Shown: positions 44,420-54,900, counted from the stretch's first letter. The stretch is 61,343 nucleotides of DNA from Chromatocurvus halotolerans (GCF_004340525.1 NZ_SLWX01000019.1:1-61343), one strand, 5' to 3'. Program-made: numbers and translations. Notes: generated from the sequence alone by a model not told the origin.

Positions 44420-45799
44420 ATGTGGCGAGCCTTGAAGAGCTTCCTGTGGACACTGAAAATTGCTCTCCCCAAGGTGGCTGTGGGCTGGATGTTCGCGCTG
44501 CTTACCATCGACTTCAATCGGGTTGCCATTGTCGAAATGGGGGTGGCAGCCGTGGTCGTCACCACGCTGTTGTCCATTCACTATTTCATCGCGCCCTTTC
44601 AGGTAATCGCCGGTCGCATCGCCGATACCCGGCCCATTCTTGGCTATCGCCGCACACCTTACCTGATCGGCGCCAGTGCGGTTGCCAGTCTGCTGTTTCT
44701 CGCCCTGCCGAGTGTGACGTTCGCCATGGGGGAGGGGTCCTCCCTTGCGACAGCTGTGGCGGTGGTACTCTTTGTTCTGTTCGGCCTGTGTATGGCCGTC
44801 ATGGCTGACAGCTATCATTCGCTGATCGCCGAAACGACTACCAAGGACACCCGCGCCGGCGTGATTTCCGTGGTATGGATCGTGATGATCCTGTCGACGA
44901 TTCTCGCCGCCGTCGTCATGAACGCCGTACGACCGGAATTTTCGCCGGAAGCCATGCAGAATCTTTACAACATGACGCCCCCGATTGTGCTAGGGGCCGT
45001 GCTTCTCGGCGTCATTGGCGTTGAACGCCGCCTGAGCCCTTCGGAACTCACGCAGGCGGCGACCCGGGCGCGCGCCATGGCACCGCCTGGCAACCCGCTG
45101 GCATCCGCGGCACGGCTGGTCGCGGGCAACCGGCAGGCGCGGTATTTCTTCATCTTCGTGGCCTGCGCCATCTTTGCCCTGTTCCTGCAGGAAAGCCTTA
45201 TCGAAGTTTTGGGCGCTGAGGTATTCGGTGCAGGAATACGGGAAACCACCCGTTTCCAGCCGATATGGGGCGGCGGTATTCTTCTCGGTATGCTGGGAAT
45301 GGGCCTGCTCAGCGCGTTCTATCGTGCGCCCAAGAAAACACTGACGCTGGTCGGCTGTGCCGCAGCGTCCGCCGGATTCTTTCTGCTGGGCATCATTGCC
45401 CTGCTGCGCCTCGAATTCCTGCTGGTGCCCACCCTATTCGTGATGGGGATCTGCGCCGGGGTATTCAATGTCGGTGCGCTTGCCATGATGATGGACATGA
45501 CGGTGGAGGGCGCCACCGGCCTCTACATGGGGCTTTGGGGCACGGCCCAGGCCATGGGGATGGGTGGCTCCTCGGTAGCGGCGGGGGCTCTGCACACATC
45601 GCTGATCGGAAGTGGCCTGCTGGAACCCCAGCACGCCTACTGGATGATCTTTTCGCTGGAAGCCTCTGTGCTTCTCGGCGCCGCCGCCATACTGACACGC
45701 GTGGATGTCGCGGCCTTCCAGCGCACGGCAGTGCGGTCAGTCGAGGAGACAAGCACAGACAGCGCGGTGATTCTCGACGTCGCAACTGCGAGCGCGTAA
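44420..45799 (+). CDS. BCD-family (PucC/LhaA-like) transporter
   Basis: This 459-residue, twelve-helix protein belongs to the bacteriochlorophyll-delivery family of the major facilitator superfamily, which helps assemble light-harvesting complexes in phototrophic bacteria. Typical wording includes LPKVAVGWMFALLTIDFNRVAIVE at the N-terminus, HYFIAPFQVIAGRIADTRPILGYRRTPYLIG near residue 58, and SLIAETTTKDTRAGVISVVWIVMI near 135. NVGALAMMMDMT near 370 follows. The ATG at 44420 lies downstream of the promoter; an earlier in-frame TTG lies in the -35 box and is excluded. The photosynthesis repressor sites upstream support a role in photosynthesis. Confidence 0.88.
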   Translation: MWRALKSFLWTLKIALPKVAVGWMFALLTIDFNRVAIVEMGVAAVVVTTLLSIHYFIAPFQVIAGRIADTRPILGYRRTPYLIGASAVASLLFLALPSVTFAMGEGSSLATAVAVVLFVLFGLCMAVMADSYHSLIAETTTKDTRAGVISVVWIVMILSTILAAVVMNAVRPEFSPEAMQNLYNMTPPIVLGAVLLGVIGVERRLSPSELTQAATRARAMAPPGNPLASAARLVAGNRQARYFFIFVACAIFALFLQESLIEVLGAEVFGAGIRETTRFQPIWGGGILLGMLGMGLLSAFYRAPKKTLTLVGCAAASAGFFLLGIIALLRLEFLLVPTLFVMGICAGVFNVGALAMMMDMTVEGATGLYMGLWGTAQAMGMGGSSVAAGALHTSLIGSGLLEPQHAYWMIFSLEASVLLGAAAILTRVDVAAFQRTAVRSVEETSTDSAVILDVATASA

Positions 45800-45803
45800 G
45801 CCC

Positions 45804-46622
45804 TTGCATCCCTCTTCAGACAGGCTGGATTACCGCTTCGATGATCGCGTCGCCGTGCAATATGACGCGCTGCGTGGACATCCGCCGGAGGTGTCGCCGC
45901 GCATTGGCGAGGCCATTGCCGGCCTCGCCGGTTCCGGCGCCCGCATTCTCGAGGTAGGCGTTGGTACCGGACGTATCGCCCTGCCTACGGTCTCTGCCGG
46001 TGGCGACGTCGTCGGTGTGGACCTCTCTGCGGAAATGCTTCGCGCGCTCGCCGGGAGGGAGCAGCCGAATCTGGCGCTGGTCCGAGGCGACATCACCCGG
46101 CTGCCCTTCTGCAGCAATGCCTTCGACGCTGCGGTGTGCGTTCACGTACTGCACCTGGTGGATTCCAGGACAGTGCTCGCCGACCTGCTGCGCATGGTCA
46201 GGCCCGGCGGCGTGATTGTCCTCGGCAGGGACTGGGTAGACCCCGCATCCTTTGCCGGCGCCCTGCGCAATGCCTTCCGGCAGGCCGTGGTGGATCTGGC
46301 GGAGTCCATTGATTTCCCTACCGGCGCGCGAGGCCTGGTGCAGCAGCTGAGCGAGCTCGGTGGCGAACCGGTCTATAACGGTGAGGAACAGGTCGCCGTG
46401 GAGTGGCAGACCGCTCTGAGTCCGCGCCAGGTCCTGGACGGTATTCGCTCGCGGGATGATGCCGAAAGCTGGGTTCTGCCCGACGATCTGCTGACGCGTG
46501 TCATGTCCCGGCTGGACGCCTTTGCGGCCGATCACTGGAGCGATCTTGACAGCACCCATGGTGTGAGGCGTCGCTTCGTCTACTCTCTCTTCAGGGTCCC
46601 GGACAACCGCCCAGGCGGATAG
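45804..46622 (+). CDS. SAM-dependent methyltransferase
   Basis: This 272-residue class I methyltransferase has the SAM motif ILEVGVGTGRIALP near residue 47, GVDLSAEML near 70, and a VCVHVLHLVDS strand near 112. It starts with a TTG 4 bp after the transporter stop and is probably in the same operon, possibly under the same photosynthesis control. The substrate is unknown. It does not resemble BchM or CrtF closely by eye. The opening YRFDDRVAVQYDALRGHP is common to generic methyltransferases. Confidence 0.8.
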   Translation: MHPSSDRLDYRFDDRVAVQYDALRGHPPEVSPRIGEAIAGLAGSGARILEVGVGTGRIALPTVSAGGDVVGVDLSAEMLRALAGREQPNLALVRGDITRLPFCSNAFDAAVCVHVLHLVDSRTVLADLLRMVRPGGVIVLGRDWVDPASFAGALRNAFRQAVVDLAESIDFPTGARGLVQQLSELGGEPVYNGEEQVAVEWQTALSPRQVLDGIRSRDDAESWVLPDDLLTRVMSRLDAFAADHWSDLDSTHGVRRRFVYSLFRVPDNRPGG

Positions 46623-46648
46623 AACGCCACAGGGTTCATAGGAAGAGG

Positions 46649-46677
46649 GGGGCGGCAGGTCATCAGGCGGCCGCCCC
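46649..46677. terminator. GC-rich hairpin between convergent genes
   Basis: GGGGCGGC and GCCGCCCC form an 8-bp perfect stem with a 13-base loop between the ends of the methyltransferase and TonB receptor genes. There is no T-run, so it is a possible bidirectional pause or termination site. Confidence 0.4.
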
Positions 46678-46684
46678 GTTGTCG

Positions 46685-49213
46685 TCAGAACTGAGCGCTC
46701 AGGCGAAGGCCATAAACCCTGGGAAGTGGCATGTGCAGCAGATAGCCGCGCCCCGGGGCGAAGCCATCCGGGTTACCCAGATCCACCACGCGCTGGCCAT
46801 TGGTAATTTCATCGTCATCAAAGACGTTGTCAACGTAGGCAATGAGCCGGTAGCGTGAATTCTCTATGCCGGCACGCAGATTGACCCGCGTGAACTCGGG
46901 CAGGTAGTTGAGGTTGGATTCATCCATGTAACGCTTGGAGCGGTATAGCCCGGTCGCTCCCGCGAACCACTCATAATCGCTGCCACCCAGCTGGCCAAAC
47001 CAGTCGACGGAGGCATTGAACGCGTGCTTCGGGTTCTTGCCCACGTAGTTACCCGAGAAATCCGCATCGATATTCCCGGCTTCGGCCTTGTTCAGGGCCG
47101 TGGACCCCTCCCGGGTTTGCGTAAAGCGCTCAAACACCGCATCGGTCCAGGCGTAAGCGGCGGATATCTGAAAATTGTTGGTGACCAGCCAGCTGCTGTC
47201 GAACTCAAGCCCCCAGACCTCGACCCGGGCGGCGTTGGTGATGCCCGGTATCGGTGTCACGCTGCCGGGGGGCTGCTGCTGGACACCAATCTGCTGATCC
47301 CGGTAGTCGTTGAAGTAGAGCGCACCATTCAGCCGAAACCGATTATTCAGCCACTCGGTCTTGGCACCAATCTCGTAGGTGGTAACCGTCTCCTCCTGGT
47401 AGCGCTGCCCCTCGAGAATAACCGCCTCATTCGCGGCAAAGCCCCCTGGCTTGAAGCCCCGCGTCACAGACGCGTAGTACAGCGCGTCCGCAGATGGCAT
47501 GTATTCAACAAGGGCTCGCGGCGTGAACACCTGACTCTTCACCCGGTCCTGGTCAAAACAGTCATAGGCAACGTTGGGATACTTCTGGGACTGCGGTACG
47601 TCGCGGTCGTCCGTTTCCGGGGGGCAGAAGGAGAGAGGTACCTGCTGCTGCAGACTGACCTGCTGTCGCGACCAGGTGGGAACCCGGTAGTCAATGGTGT
47701 CCTCGGAATAGCGTCCTTCACCGGTGATGCGCCACTGATCGTTCAGCTGGTAGCCCAACGAAAAGAACACCGAATAATGCTCCGTTTCGCGGGTTTGCGG
47801 ATTGTTGGGCTTCGCACCGGGGTTCGGCTCGGTGGCGAGATTGAACGGCGGCCCCCCGAGCAGTGAGTCAGGGTTGCGCATCCAGAATAGGGACGCATTG
47901 TCCAGCGTGGACTCCTCCAGGTAGACAGCAGCGCCGCCGATCCAGCTGAAGGCGCCATGCTCGCCGACGTGCCTGATTTCATGTGACTGGTGCTCGAACT
48001 GGTAGTCGAGGAGATTGATTGTCGAGGTGGAAAACGAGAACGGATTTGTCGCGGGGTAATCCGTGTAGTCTGTGTCCGAGCGGTCGGAGCTGTCGTTTTT
48101 CATGAAACCCGCCAGGTAGGTCAGTGTGCCGTTCCAGACCTCGTAATCCGCCTGGAGAGTGCCGAACCGCTGAGTCTGCTCAAGCCCGGGAAAAGGGGCG
48201 CCCGTTGCCGGATCGAGGGAGAAATCGATATCGCTCTCGCTGGCTTCGAGCTTTCCTGTCACCACGCCCCGCGTGCAGGCCTGCAGGACTGATGGCGGAA
48301 CGCCGCCGAGGTCAGCGGGGCAGGGCTGTCCCGGCGATCCGGGAGGGCCGGCGCTGAAGGTTCCACCGGGCACGGGCAGCCTATCACTCCAGGTGACCAG
48401 CGCTGACGCCGGCTGGCTGTACTTTTCATCGCTCTGCTGATACCGAGTGTAGACCTTGAGGCGGTCTGTCGGTGTCCAGAGCAGGGCCAGAGAGCCCGCA
48501 AGGGACTCTTCGGTGCCAACATCGGCCCCGGTATTCGGGTTGTCGTAAAAGCCGTCAAAGTCGTGTTTCGCTACCGATGCCCGAACGGCAAGCACGTCAT
48601 CAATAATGGGGCCGGAGACGCCCGCGTCCAGGGTGCGTCTGCCCTCGTTGCCGACTTCCACACCGGCACGCCCCTCCCACTCGAAGGCTGGCCGGCGCGT
48701 CACCACGTTGATGGCACCGCCGAACGCATTGCGTCCATACAGCAGGGTCTGTGGTCCTTTCACAACCTCCATACGCTCAACATCAAGCAGGCGGGTATAG
48801 AGCGCGCTGGATCCACCGGCTATGCTCAGGTTTTCCGTAGAGGCGTCAATGTAATCAATAAGGATGGCGACGCTTGGCCGGCCGCGCTCATTCTGCATGC
48901 CTCGCATGGCGGGTCGCGTATCCTGTACAAAGCCACCGATGTCGAAGGTAACCCCCGGGAGCAGCAGTCCGCTGTCGCTCAGCGTGTCGAAGCCCTGCTT
49001 CTGCATCTCGTCAAAGGTGAGTACACGCAGGGAAAGGGGCACGCTCTGGCTTTTTTCCTCCATCTTGCGTGCCGTTACCAGAACCTCCTCCAGTCGACCC
49101 GCGTCGCGCGAGGCGCTGTCCTGTGACTGTGCGGGCGGGGAAAGTGCCAGGAGGGTGGCACTCAGGGCGAGCGGCAGAAGAGCGTGGCGAGTCTGCGGAT
49201 GCGTCTTTTTCAT
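46685..49213 (-). CDS. TonB-dependent outer-membrane receptor
   Basis: This 842-residue receptor has a signal peptide (residues 1-31, HALLPLALSATLLALSPPAQSQ), a TonB box near LEEVLVTARK, and a plug with VERMEVVKGPQTLLYGRNAFGGAINVVTRRP near residue 135. The barrel ends GLRLSAQF. It belongs to the large group found in marine gammaproteobacteria and sphingomonads that often takes up complex organic molecules, not siderophores. The substrate cannot be told. The ATG at 49213 fits the signal peptide; the frame is open further upstream but that part is not signal-like. It is divergent from the porin gene. Confidence 0.88.
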   Translation of the reverse strand: MKKTHPQTRHALLPLALSATLLALSPPAQSQDSASRDAGRLEEVLVTARKMEEKSQSVPLSLRVLTFDEMQKQGFDTLSDSGLLLPGVTFDIGGFVQDTRPAMRGMQNERGRPSVAILIDYIDASTENLSIAGGSSALYTRLLDVERMEVVKGPQTLLYGRNAFGGAINVVTRRPAFEWEGRAGVEVGNEGRRTLDAGVSGPIIDDVLAVRASVAKHDFDGFYDNPNTGADVGTEESLAGSLALLWTPTDRLKVYTRYQQSDEKYSQPASALVTWSDRLPVPGGTFSAGPPGSPGQPCPADLGGVPPSVLQACTRGVVTGKLEASESDIDFSLDPATGAPFPGLEQTQRFGTLQADYEVWNGTLTYLAGFMKNDSSDRSDTDYTDYPATNPFSFSTSTINLLDYQFEHQSHEIRHVGEHGAFSWIGGAAVYLEESTLDNASLFWMRNPDSLLGGPPFNLATEPNPGAKPNNPQTRETEHYSVFFSLGYQLNDQWRITGEGRYSEDTIDYRVPTWSRQQVSLQQQVPLSFCPPETDDRDVPQSQKYPNVAYDCFDQDRVKSQVFTPRALVEYMPSADALYYASVTRGFKPGGFAANEAVILEGQRYQEETVTTYEIGAKTEWLNNRFRLNGALYFNDYRDQQIGVQQQPPGSVTPIPGITNAARVEVWGLEFDSSWLVTNNFQISAAYAWTDAVFERFTQTREGSTALNKAEAGNIDADFSGNYVGKNPKHAFNASVDWFGQLGGSDYEWFAGATGLYRSKRYMDESNLNYLPEFTRVNLRAGIENSRYRLIAYVDNVFDDDEITNGQRVVDLGNPDGFAPGRGYLLHMPLPRVYGLRLSAQF

Positions 49214-49311
49214 GGAGTTTCTCGATTGTGGAGGGTAGTAGCGCCCCGCCGGCAAGCCCGGGAAGTGCCGTACGCGAAAGCCGGGGAAGCTTACGAAGCA
49301 GACAGAGGGCG

Positions 49312-49329
49312 TGTCAACCTGACTTGACA
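49312..49329 (+). promoter_or_regulatory. Possible single TGT-N12-ACA site
   Basis: TGTC-N10-GACA lies between the divergent receptor and porin genes, and on the minus strand it contains a TTGACA that could serve as the receptor's -35 box. A single site of this kind is weak evidence because several are expected by chance in 61 kb. Confidence 0.3.
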
Positions 49330-49421
49330 CATTATTTGAGACCGAAATGACACAAGACTTGGTCGCGGCAACCGGATTTGGGACAATCCCTGTACACGCG
49401 CAGCAAATGGTAGCAACGCTC

Positions 49422-50669
49422 ATGATGATGATGCTCCGCAGCGTACTGCAGAGATGGCGCGTGCTCATCCTGACGCTACTGGTCTGTAGCGGTCGTTCGG
49501 GCGCGCTTGTCGCCGCAGAGTCGAGGGTCGCGGATGCGCTGTCGTTGGCGGCAGATTTTCGTTACCGGGCCGAGTCCGTGGATCTGTCCGGCGCTGCCGA
49601 GGATGCGCTCGCGTCCACCCTGCGCTCGCGCCTGACGCTGACGGGTAAGCCGGCTACCGGGTGGTCCTGGGTTGTCGAGGTGGATGATGTGCGCGTGATC
49701 GGCGCGGAACGATACAACTCTACAGGCAACGGACAGACCCACTACCCGATCGTGGCAGATCCGGAAGGTACTGACCTCAACCGGGCAGCGTTGGCCTGGC
49801 ACCACACTGATGTGAGCCTGCGAGCCGGACGACAGCGAATCGTGCACGGCAGCGAGCGCTTCGTCGGCGGGGTGGCCTGGCGCCAGAATGAGCAGACCTA
49901 TGACGGACTGCGCGGCCAGTGGCAGCTCTCGGAGACGGCGTCCCTTGATATGAGCTATGTTGGCGCCGTGCGCAGGATTTTTGGTCCCGACGACGGCGCC
50001 CAGCCTGCCAGCTGGGACGGCGACAGTCTGTTTCTGAGAGCTGTGTGGCAGCCAACAGACGACATCGAACTGCGTCCTTTCGCCTATCGCCTCGACGTCA
50101 ATGCCGATGCCGATTTCGGACCTGCACTCACCGTCGATAACAGTACCGACACCGTGGGCATCGAAGCCGACTGGTCCGTGGGCCCCCTGACACTCCGCGG
50201 CGCCTATGCTCGTCAATGGGAGCACGGTGACAGCACGCTGGACTACGCGGCCAACTACTCCCTGGCGCAGGGCATCTACCGTTTTGGCGCTGTGCAGGTG
50301 GAAATCGCCCGCGAGGTGCTGGGCTCGGACAGCAATACGGGCTTTCGAACGCCGCTTGCCACGCTGCATAAATTCCAGGGATGGGCTGATGTCTTTCTCA
50401 CTACACCCGCGGACGGCATCGAGGACACATCGCTGGCATTTCAGGGCAGCGTGGAAGACCTGACGTGGCGCGTAGTCGGGCACCGCTTCGAAGCAGACCG
50501 GGGAGACGCGGGGTATGGGCACGAATTTGACCTCGACGTGAGCTGGCAGATGAATGAACGCCTGTCATTCCAGTTCCGTTTCGCGGTTTTTGACGCCGAC
50601 AGCGCGGCGGCCCGACAATACCGGGATGTCCGCAAGGCATGGTTCATCGCGAGACTCGCTTTGCCGTGA
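49422..50669 (+). CDS. Alginate-export-like outer-membrane porin
   Basis: This 415-residue protein has a signal peptide (about residues 1-32, LILTLLVCSG) and alternating beta-strand structure. The stretches FRYRAESVDLSGAAEDALASTLRSRL and VSLRAGRQRIVHGSERFVGGVAWRQNEQTYDGLR are typical of the alginate-export (AlgE/OprD-like) porin family. It ends IARLALP. It probably forms a diffusion channel for a small solute. Several in-frame ATGs (49407-49431) compete and no ribosome site decides; I chose 49422. Confidence 0.72.
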   Translation: MMMMLRSVLQRWRVLILTLLVCSGRSGALVAAESRVADALSLAADFRYRAESVDLSGAAEDALASTLRSRLTLTGKPATGWSWVVEVDDVRVIGAERYNSTGNGQTHYPIVADPEGTDLNRAALAWHHTDVSLRAGRQRIVHGSERFVGGVAWRQNEQTYDGLRGQWQLSETASLDMSYVGAVRRIFGPDDGAQPASWDGDSLFLRAVWQPTDDIELRPFAYRLDVNADADFGPALTVDNSTDTVGIEADWSVGPLTLRGAYARQWEHGDSTLDYAANYSLAQGIYRFGAVQVEIAREVLGSDSNTGFRTPLATLHKFQGWADVFLTTPADGIEDTSLAFQGSVEDLTWRVVGHRFEADRGDAGYGHEFDLDVSWQMNERLSFQFRFAVFDADSAAARQYRDVRKAWFIARLALP

Positions 50670-50720
50670 TCAATGCGGTCGCATCAGTGCGCCCGATCAA
50701 CTTCCCCACAGGACAATGTC

Positions 50721-51260
50721 ATGACGGAAACTGCTCCCGGGAACCAACCGTGGTGTCTGGACGATTTCACCCGGCCCACTGCAGCGACGGGCACCGGTAC
50801 GGCCTGGCGCTGCTTTACTGATCAGGTGATGGGTGGCGTGTCACGGGCGCGCGCGAGTCATGAGCAGCTGGGCGGGAGTGCGGCGCTTTGCCTGAAGGGG
50901 GAGGTAAGTCTGGCCAACAACGGCGGCTTCGTTCAGGTCGCGCTGGACCTGTCACCGGATGGCGGTTTTGTGGATGTGTCGCCGTGGTCAGGCGTGGCGC
51001 TGACAGTGCGGGGAAAAGATCAGAAATGGCATGTTCACCTGCGCACGGTGGATTGTCGGCGTCCCTGGCAGAGCTACAGGGCGGGCTTCACGGCGCCCCG
51101 GGAATGGTCGGGGGTCTGGCTGCCGTTTTCCGCATTCGAGGCTCATCGACTGGACGCGCCACTGGCAACGGACGCCGTGCGCCGACTCGGCATTGTGGCT
51201 ATCGGCGCGCCCGGGACGGTTGAGATTGCGGTGGCAAGGGTGGAGATGTGTGCCCGCTAG
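50721..51260 (+). CDS. CIA30 family protein
   Basis: This 179-residue protein matches the complex-I-intermediate-associated protein 30 fold. CFTDQVMGGVSRARA is the family start, and GKGQKWHVHLRTVDCRRPWQSYRAGF-like wording lies near residue 105. GVWLPFSAFEAHRL ends the core. In bacteria the role is unknown. The ATG at 50721 is chosen because it starts just before the conserved region. It lies 51 bp after the porin gene on the same strand. Confidence 0.82.
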   Translation: MTETAPGNQPWCLDDFTRPTAATGTGTAWRCFTDQVMGGVSRARASHEQLGGSAALCLKGEVSLANNGGFVQVALDLSPDGGFVDVSPWSGVALTVRGKDQKWHVHLRTVDCRRPWQSYRAGFTAPREWSGVWLPFSAFEAHRLDAPLATDAVRRLGIVAIGAPGTVEIAVARVEMCAR

Positions 51261-51266
51261 GCAACG

Positions 51267-51779
51267 CTAGCCATGAGCGCGTGCATCCGGCGTTTTCTCC
51301 TCGATCCCCGAATGACAGCGATCGCACACGCCATGCAGTTCAAGCTGTTCCTGGTACAGGTGAAACCCTGAAGAGCGGGCCTTCTGGTTCAGCTTGCTGA
51401 TCTCGGCATCGGCAAAGTCCATTTCCCGCACAATGCCGCAGCTGTCGCAGATCAGGAACTGCGTGGCCGCGTGAGGGTGGTCGCAGGCCATGTGCCGGCA
51501 AGCCATGAAGCGATTGGTGGAGCGAAGCTTGTGGACAACGCCCGCATCGATGAACACGTCGAGCATGCGATAAACGGTCATTACCGGCAGCTCCTCGCCG
51601 TGGTCTGCACGGTAATGGTGTGCAAGATCGTAGGCTGAGATGGGGCCGGCGGCCTTCAGCAGCGATGTCAGCAGACGCTTTCGCTTATCCGTCAGTCGCA
51701 GGCCCTGAGTACGACAGGCGCGCTCTGCGCCTTCCAGGGATTGCCGCACCATCTTGCCGCTACGCTTCAGTCCACTCAT
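51267..51779 (-). CDS. zur: Fur family regulator, Zur-like
   Basis: This 170-residue regulator of the Fur family has the winged-helix part GLRLTDKRKRLLTSLLKAAGPISAYDLAHHYR and VMTVYRMLDVFIDAGVVHKL. Two CxxC pairs (ICDSCG and VCDRCH, near residues 110 and 150) form the structural zinc site typical of Zur and FurB. A GTTA-N5-TAAC box lies just before its start. Zinc control is the best guess over iron or peroxide because of the cysteine-rich C-terminus and box type. It is convergent with the CIA30 gene. Confidence 0.78.
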   Translation of the reverse strand: MSGLKRSGKMVRQSLEGAERACRTQGLRLTDKRKRLLTSLLKAAGPISAYDLAHHYRADHGEELPVMTVYRMLDVFIDAGVVHKLRSTNRFMACRHMACDHPHAATQFLICDSCGIVREMDFADAEISKLNQKARSSGFHLYQEQLELHGVCDRCHSGIEEKTPDARAHG

Positions 51780-51785
51780 GGCAAT

Positions 51786-51802
51786 ATGTTACCGCATAAC
51801 GC
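51786..51802. promoter_or_regulatory. Candidate Zur box
   Basis: GTTA (51788-51791) and TAAC (51797-51800) are separated by 5 bases, the core spacing of the gammaproteobacterial Zur box. It lies about 9 bp before the regulator start codon and could allow autoregulation. Outer positions match poorly. Confidence 0.4.
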
Positions 51803-51847
51803 CAGCGTCATTCCAGACTGACGCCATCGGGAGGGTAGCGACAAATC

Positions 51848-51880
51848 ACCGAAGATGAACCCTTGCGATTGATCTTCGGT
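51848..51880. promoter_or_regulatory. Perfect inverted repeat over the pcs promoter
   Basis: ACCGAAGAT at 51848-51856 and ATCTTCGGT at 51872-51880 form a perfect 9-bp inverted repeat with a 15-base gap. It spans the -35 box of the promoter below and is a likely operator for a dimeric regulator. Confidence 0.6.
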
Positions 51881-51891
51881 CAGTCTATTTT
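51863..51891 (+). promoter_or_regulatory. Promoter of the pcs-mcr operon
   Basis: TTGCGA (51863-51868) and TATTTT (51886-51891) are separated by 17 bases, about 78 bp before the GTG start. Both boxes are moderate matches. The overlapping inverted repeat suggests regulation. Confidence 0.5.
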
Positions 51892-51968
51892 CGGGACAGG
51901 TCGTTAAAGGCGCACAGGTATATTTCAACAATGTCATAGCAGCACAACCGGTAATGAGGGGGAATCGC

Positions 51969-54900
51969 GTGACTGTGAACAGTGACCTATGGGGCCTGCT
52001 GCCCGACGAGGCAGATGAGAGCCGGCAGCGACGGCGTGCTATCGACGATCCCGGCAGCTACCACGGCGACATTGCCGCAAGCGAGCTGCACTGGTTCGAC
52101 GGCGATGGCTGGCTAACGCGGAGCTCCCGCGGCAGCTGGCAGCGACTGACGGGGGAAAGCGAGACGCCTGACGATGACTGGCGCCCCTGGCAGCAGGGCC
52201 TGGACGATAGCGCCGCTCCCTACTATCGCTGGTTCGTGGGCGCAGAAACGAACGCCTGCTTCAACGAAGTCGATCGACACGTGCTGGCGGGGCGGGGCAG
52301 TCACACCGCGATTGTCTTTGAGGGCGACCGCTGGGACCCGTCCCGCAATGCCGGTAAGGGCGGCCCCGTTCACGAGGAACACATCAGCTACCGGAAACTG
52401 CTGCGAGAGAGCGTTCTTCGCGCCCAGGTGCTTTCGAGCCTCGGACTGTCGCGCGGTGATCGCATCGCTTTCAACCTGCCAAATATTCTCGAGCAGATCT
52501 ATTACACCGAGGCCGCCAAACGGCTCGGCATCATCTACACGCCCGTGTTCGGCGGCTTCTCTGCCAAGACCCTGTCAGACCGCGTTTTCGATGCCGGCGC
52601 CCGGGTTGTGGTCACTGCAGATGGCGGCTACCGAAATGCGGAGGTGGTGGCCTACAAGGAAACCTTTACTGATCCGGCGCTGGACAATTTCATACCCCGC
52701 ACCGCGGCCCTTGCGTGTTTCGAGGCTGTCCTCGACGACTGCGACCTTGGCGATGCCCGGACGCGGATTGTCGACGCCGTGCGCGCGGGTGTCGCCGGCG
52801 AAATCACCCTGGAGCGCAGCGACCTCATGCGTGAACTCGGGGTGGCTCTCGCGGCCGAGGCCGAGCTGCCTGCGGAGCGCTCCGCTGCGCTGCGCACCAC
52901 GGTTGCCCGGGAGCTCGCCGGAGTTGGCCACGCCGTGGACCAGGTCATCGTCGTGCGGTACACCGGCCAGGATATCACTGTGCAACCCCGGGACCGCTGG
53001 TCCGACGACCTGGTGAGCGACGCCGCCGGGTGCGTGCTTGCGGCAGCGCGCGAGGCGGGCTTTGATGCGCCGAGCCTCGACGCCCTGGACGATCTCGACG
53101 ACCGGGATTACTGGCGGGCCTTCAATGCCAGCCACCCAGCCGAGCCCGTGCCCGCGGACTGGCCGCTCTTCATCATCTATACCTCCGGCTCCACCGGGAA
53201 ACCGAAGGGCGTCGTACATACCCACGGCGGCTGGCTTGCGGGTATCGCGCATACCATGCGCATGGTGTTCAACGCCGGGGAAGACGATCGCCTGTACGTG
53301 GTCGGCGATCCCGGCTGGATTACCGGGCAGTCCTACCTTGTCGCGGCGCCCCTGGCCCTCGGCATGACCACGGTGCTATCCGAGGGATCACCGCTGTTCC
53401 CCCACGCCGGGCGCTTTGCCTCCATTATCGAGCGCCACGGGGTCACGATCTTCAAGGCGGGCTCGACCTTCCTCAAGGCCGTGATGACCGACCCCGCCAG
53501 CGTCGATGACATGGCCGCCTACGACATGAGCGGTGTCAAGGTGGCAACCTTCTGCGCGGAACCGGTGTCACCGGCGGTGCAGCAGTTCGGTATGGAGCGC
53601 ATCTGCCCGCGCTACATCAATTCCTACTGGGCGACCGAACACGGCGGCATGGTGTTCTCCTGTCCCTGGGGCGATATCAAGGACCTGAAGCCGGACGCCC
53701 ATACCTGGCCCCTGCCGTGGATACAGGCCGAAGTCCGCATCGCCACGGAAAGCGATAGCGCGGGGCGGGCCACTGCCTGGCGGCGGGCTGAGCCAGGCGA
53801 AAAAGGCGAGCTGGTCATTACGCAGCCCTATCCGTATCTGGCGCGTACCCTCTGGGGCGATGCCGGGAATCTTGGCAGTGATGACTGGCGCGGCGATATC
53901 GAGCGCTTTACCGAGGTGTATTTCCACCGATGGAGCGACGGCCTGGCCTACACCCAGGGCGACTATGCGCGGGAGCATGACGACGGCGGCGTGACCCTGC
54001 ACGGGCGCTCCGACGACGTCATCAATGTGTCCGGCCACCGCATCGGCACCGAGGAGATTGAGGGCGCCATCCTGCGCGACAAGACCCTGCGCAAGGACTC
54101 CCCGGTGGGCAACGCCGTCGTTGTTGGTGCCCCCCACGATGAGAAGGGCGAGACGCCGGTGGCTTTCCTCGTGCCGGCGCCGGGCGCACGCCTCGGCGAC
54201 GACGATTTCGCCCGGCTGCAGGGTCTGGTGCGCAGCGAGAAGGGGGTGACGGCCGTGCCCTCGGACTTCCTTGTTGTCTCCGCAGTGCCCGAGACACGCT
54301 CCGGCAAGTATATGCGACGCACGCTGCGCGCCCTGCTGCTGGACGACCCGCTCGGTGACCTGTCCACTCTACGCAATCCCGAAGTCGTCGATGAGATCCG
54401 CGATACGGTTGCCGGCTGGAAAGCCTTCGGGCAGCTGGCCCAGGCGCGACAGATCGTCCAGAGTTACCGCCATTTGCGGGTGGAGACCCACAGCGTTGCC
54501 CCCGGGCGTCAGGTCGCGCTTCTGGTTATCGACTCACCGCCCGTGAACTCGCTGAACGAGCGCTCGCTGGATGAGCTGAACACCGTGCTTCAGCATATCG
54601 GCCATCAGGACCACATCGAGGCACTGGTGATCACCGGCGCCGGCAGCGCCTTCGTCGCCGGCGCCAACGTCAAGGAACTTTTGGAAGTGGGTGAGGCGGG
54701 CGATCTTGAATCTGCGCAGACGCCGCCCAATGCCGCACACACGGCATTCTCGCTGCTGGAAAATCTGGGCAAGCCGGTAATTGCCGCGGTCAACGGGCCG
54801 GCACTCGGCGGGGGCTGTGAGCTGATGCTCGCCTGCGCCTGCGTGGTTGCCGATCGCCATGCGCGCTTTGGCCAGCCCGAAATTAACCTCAACCTGCTGC

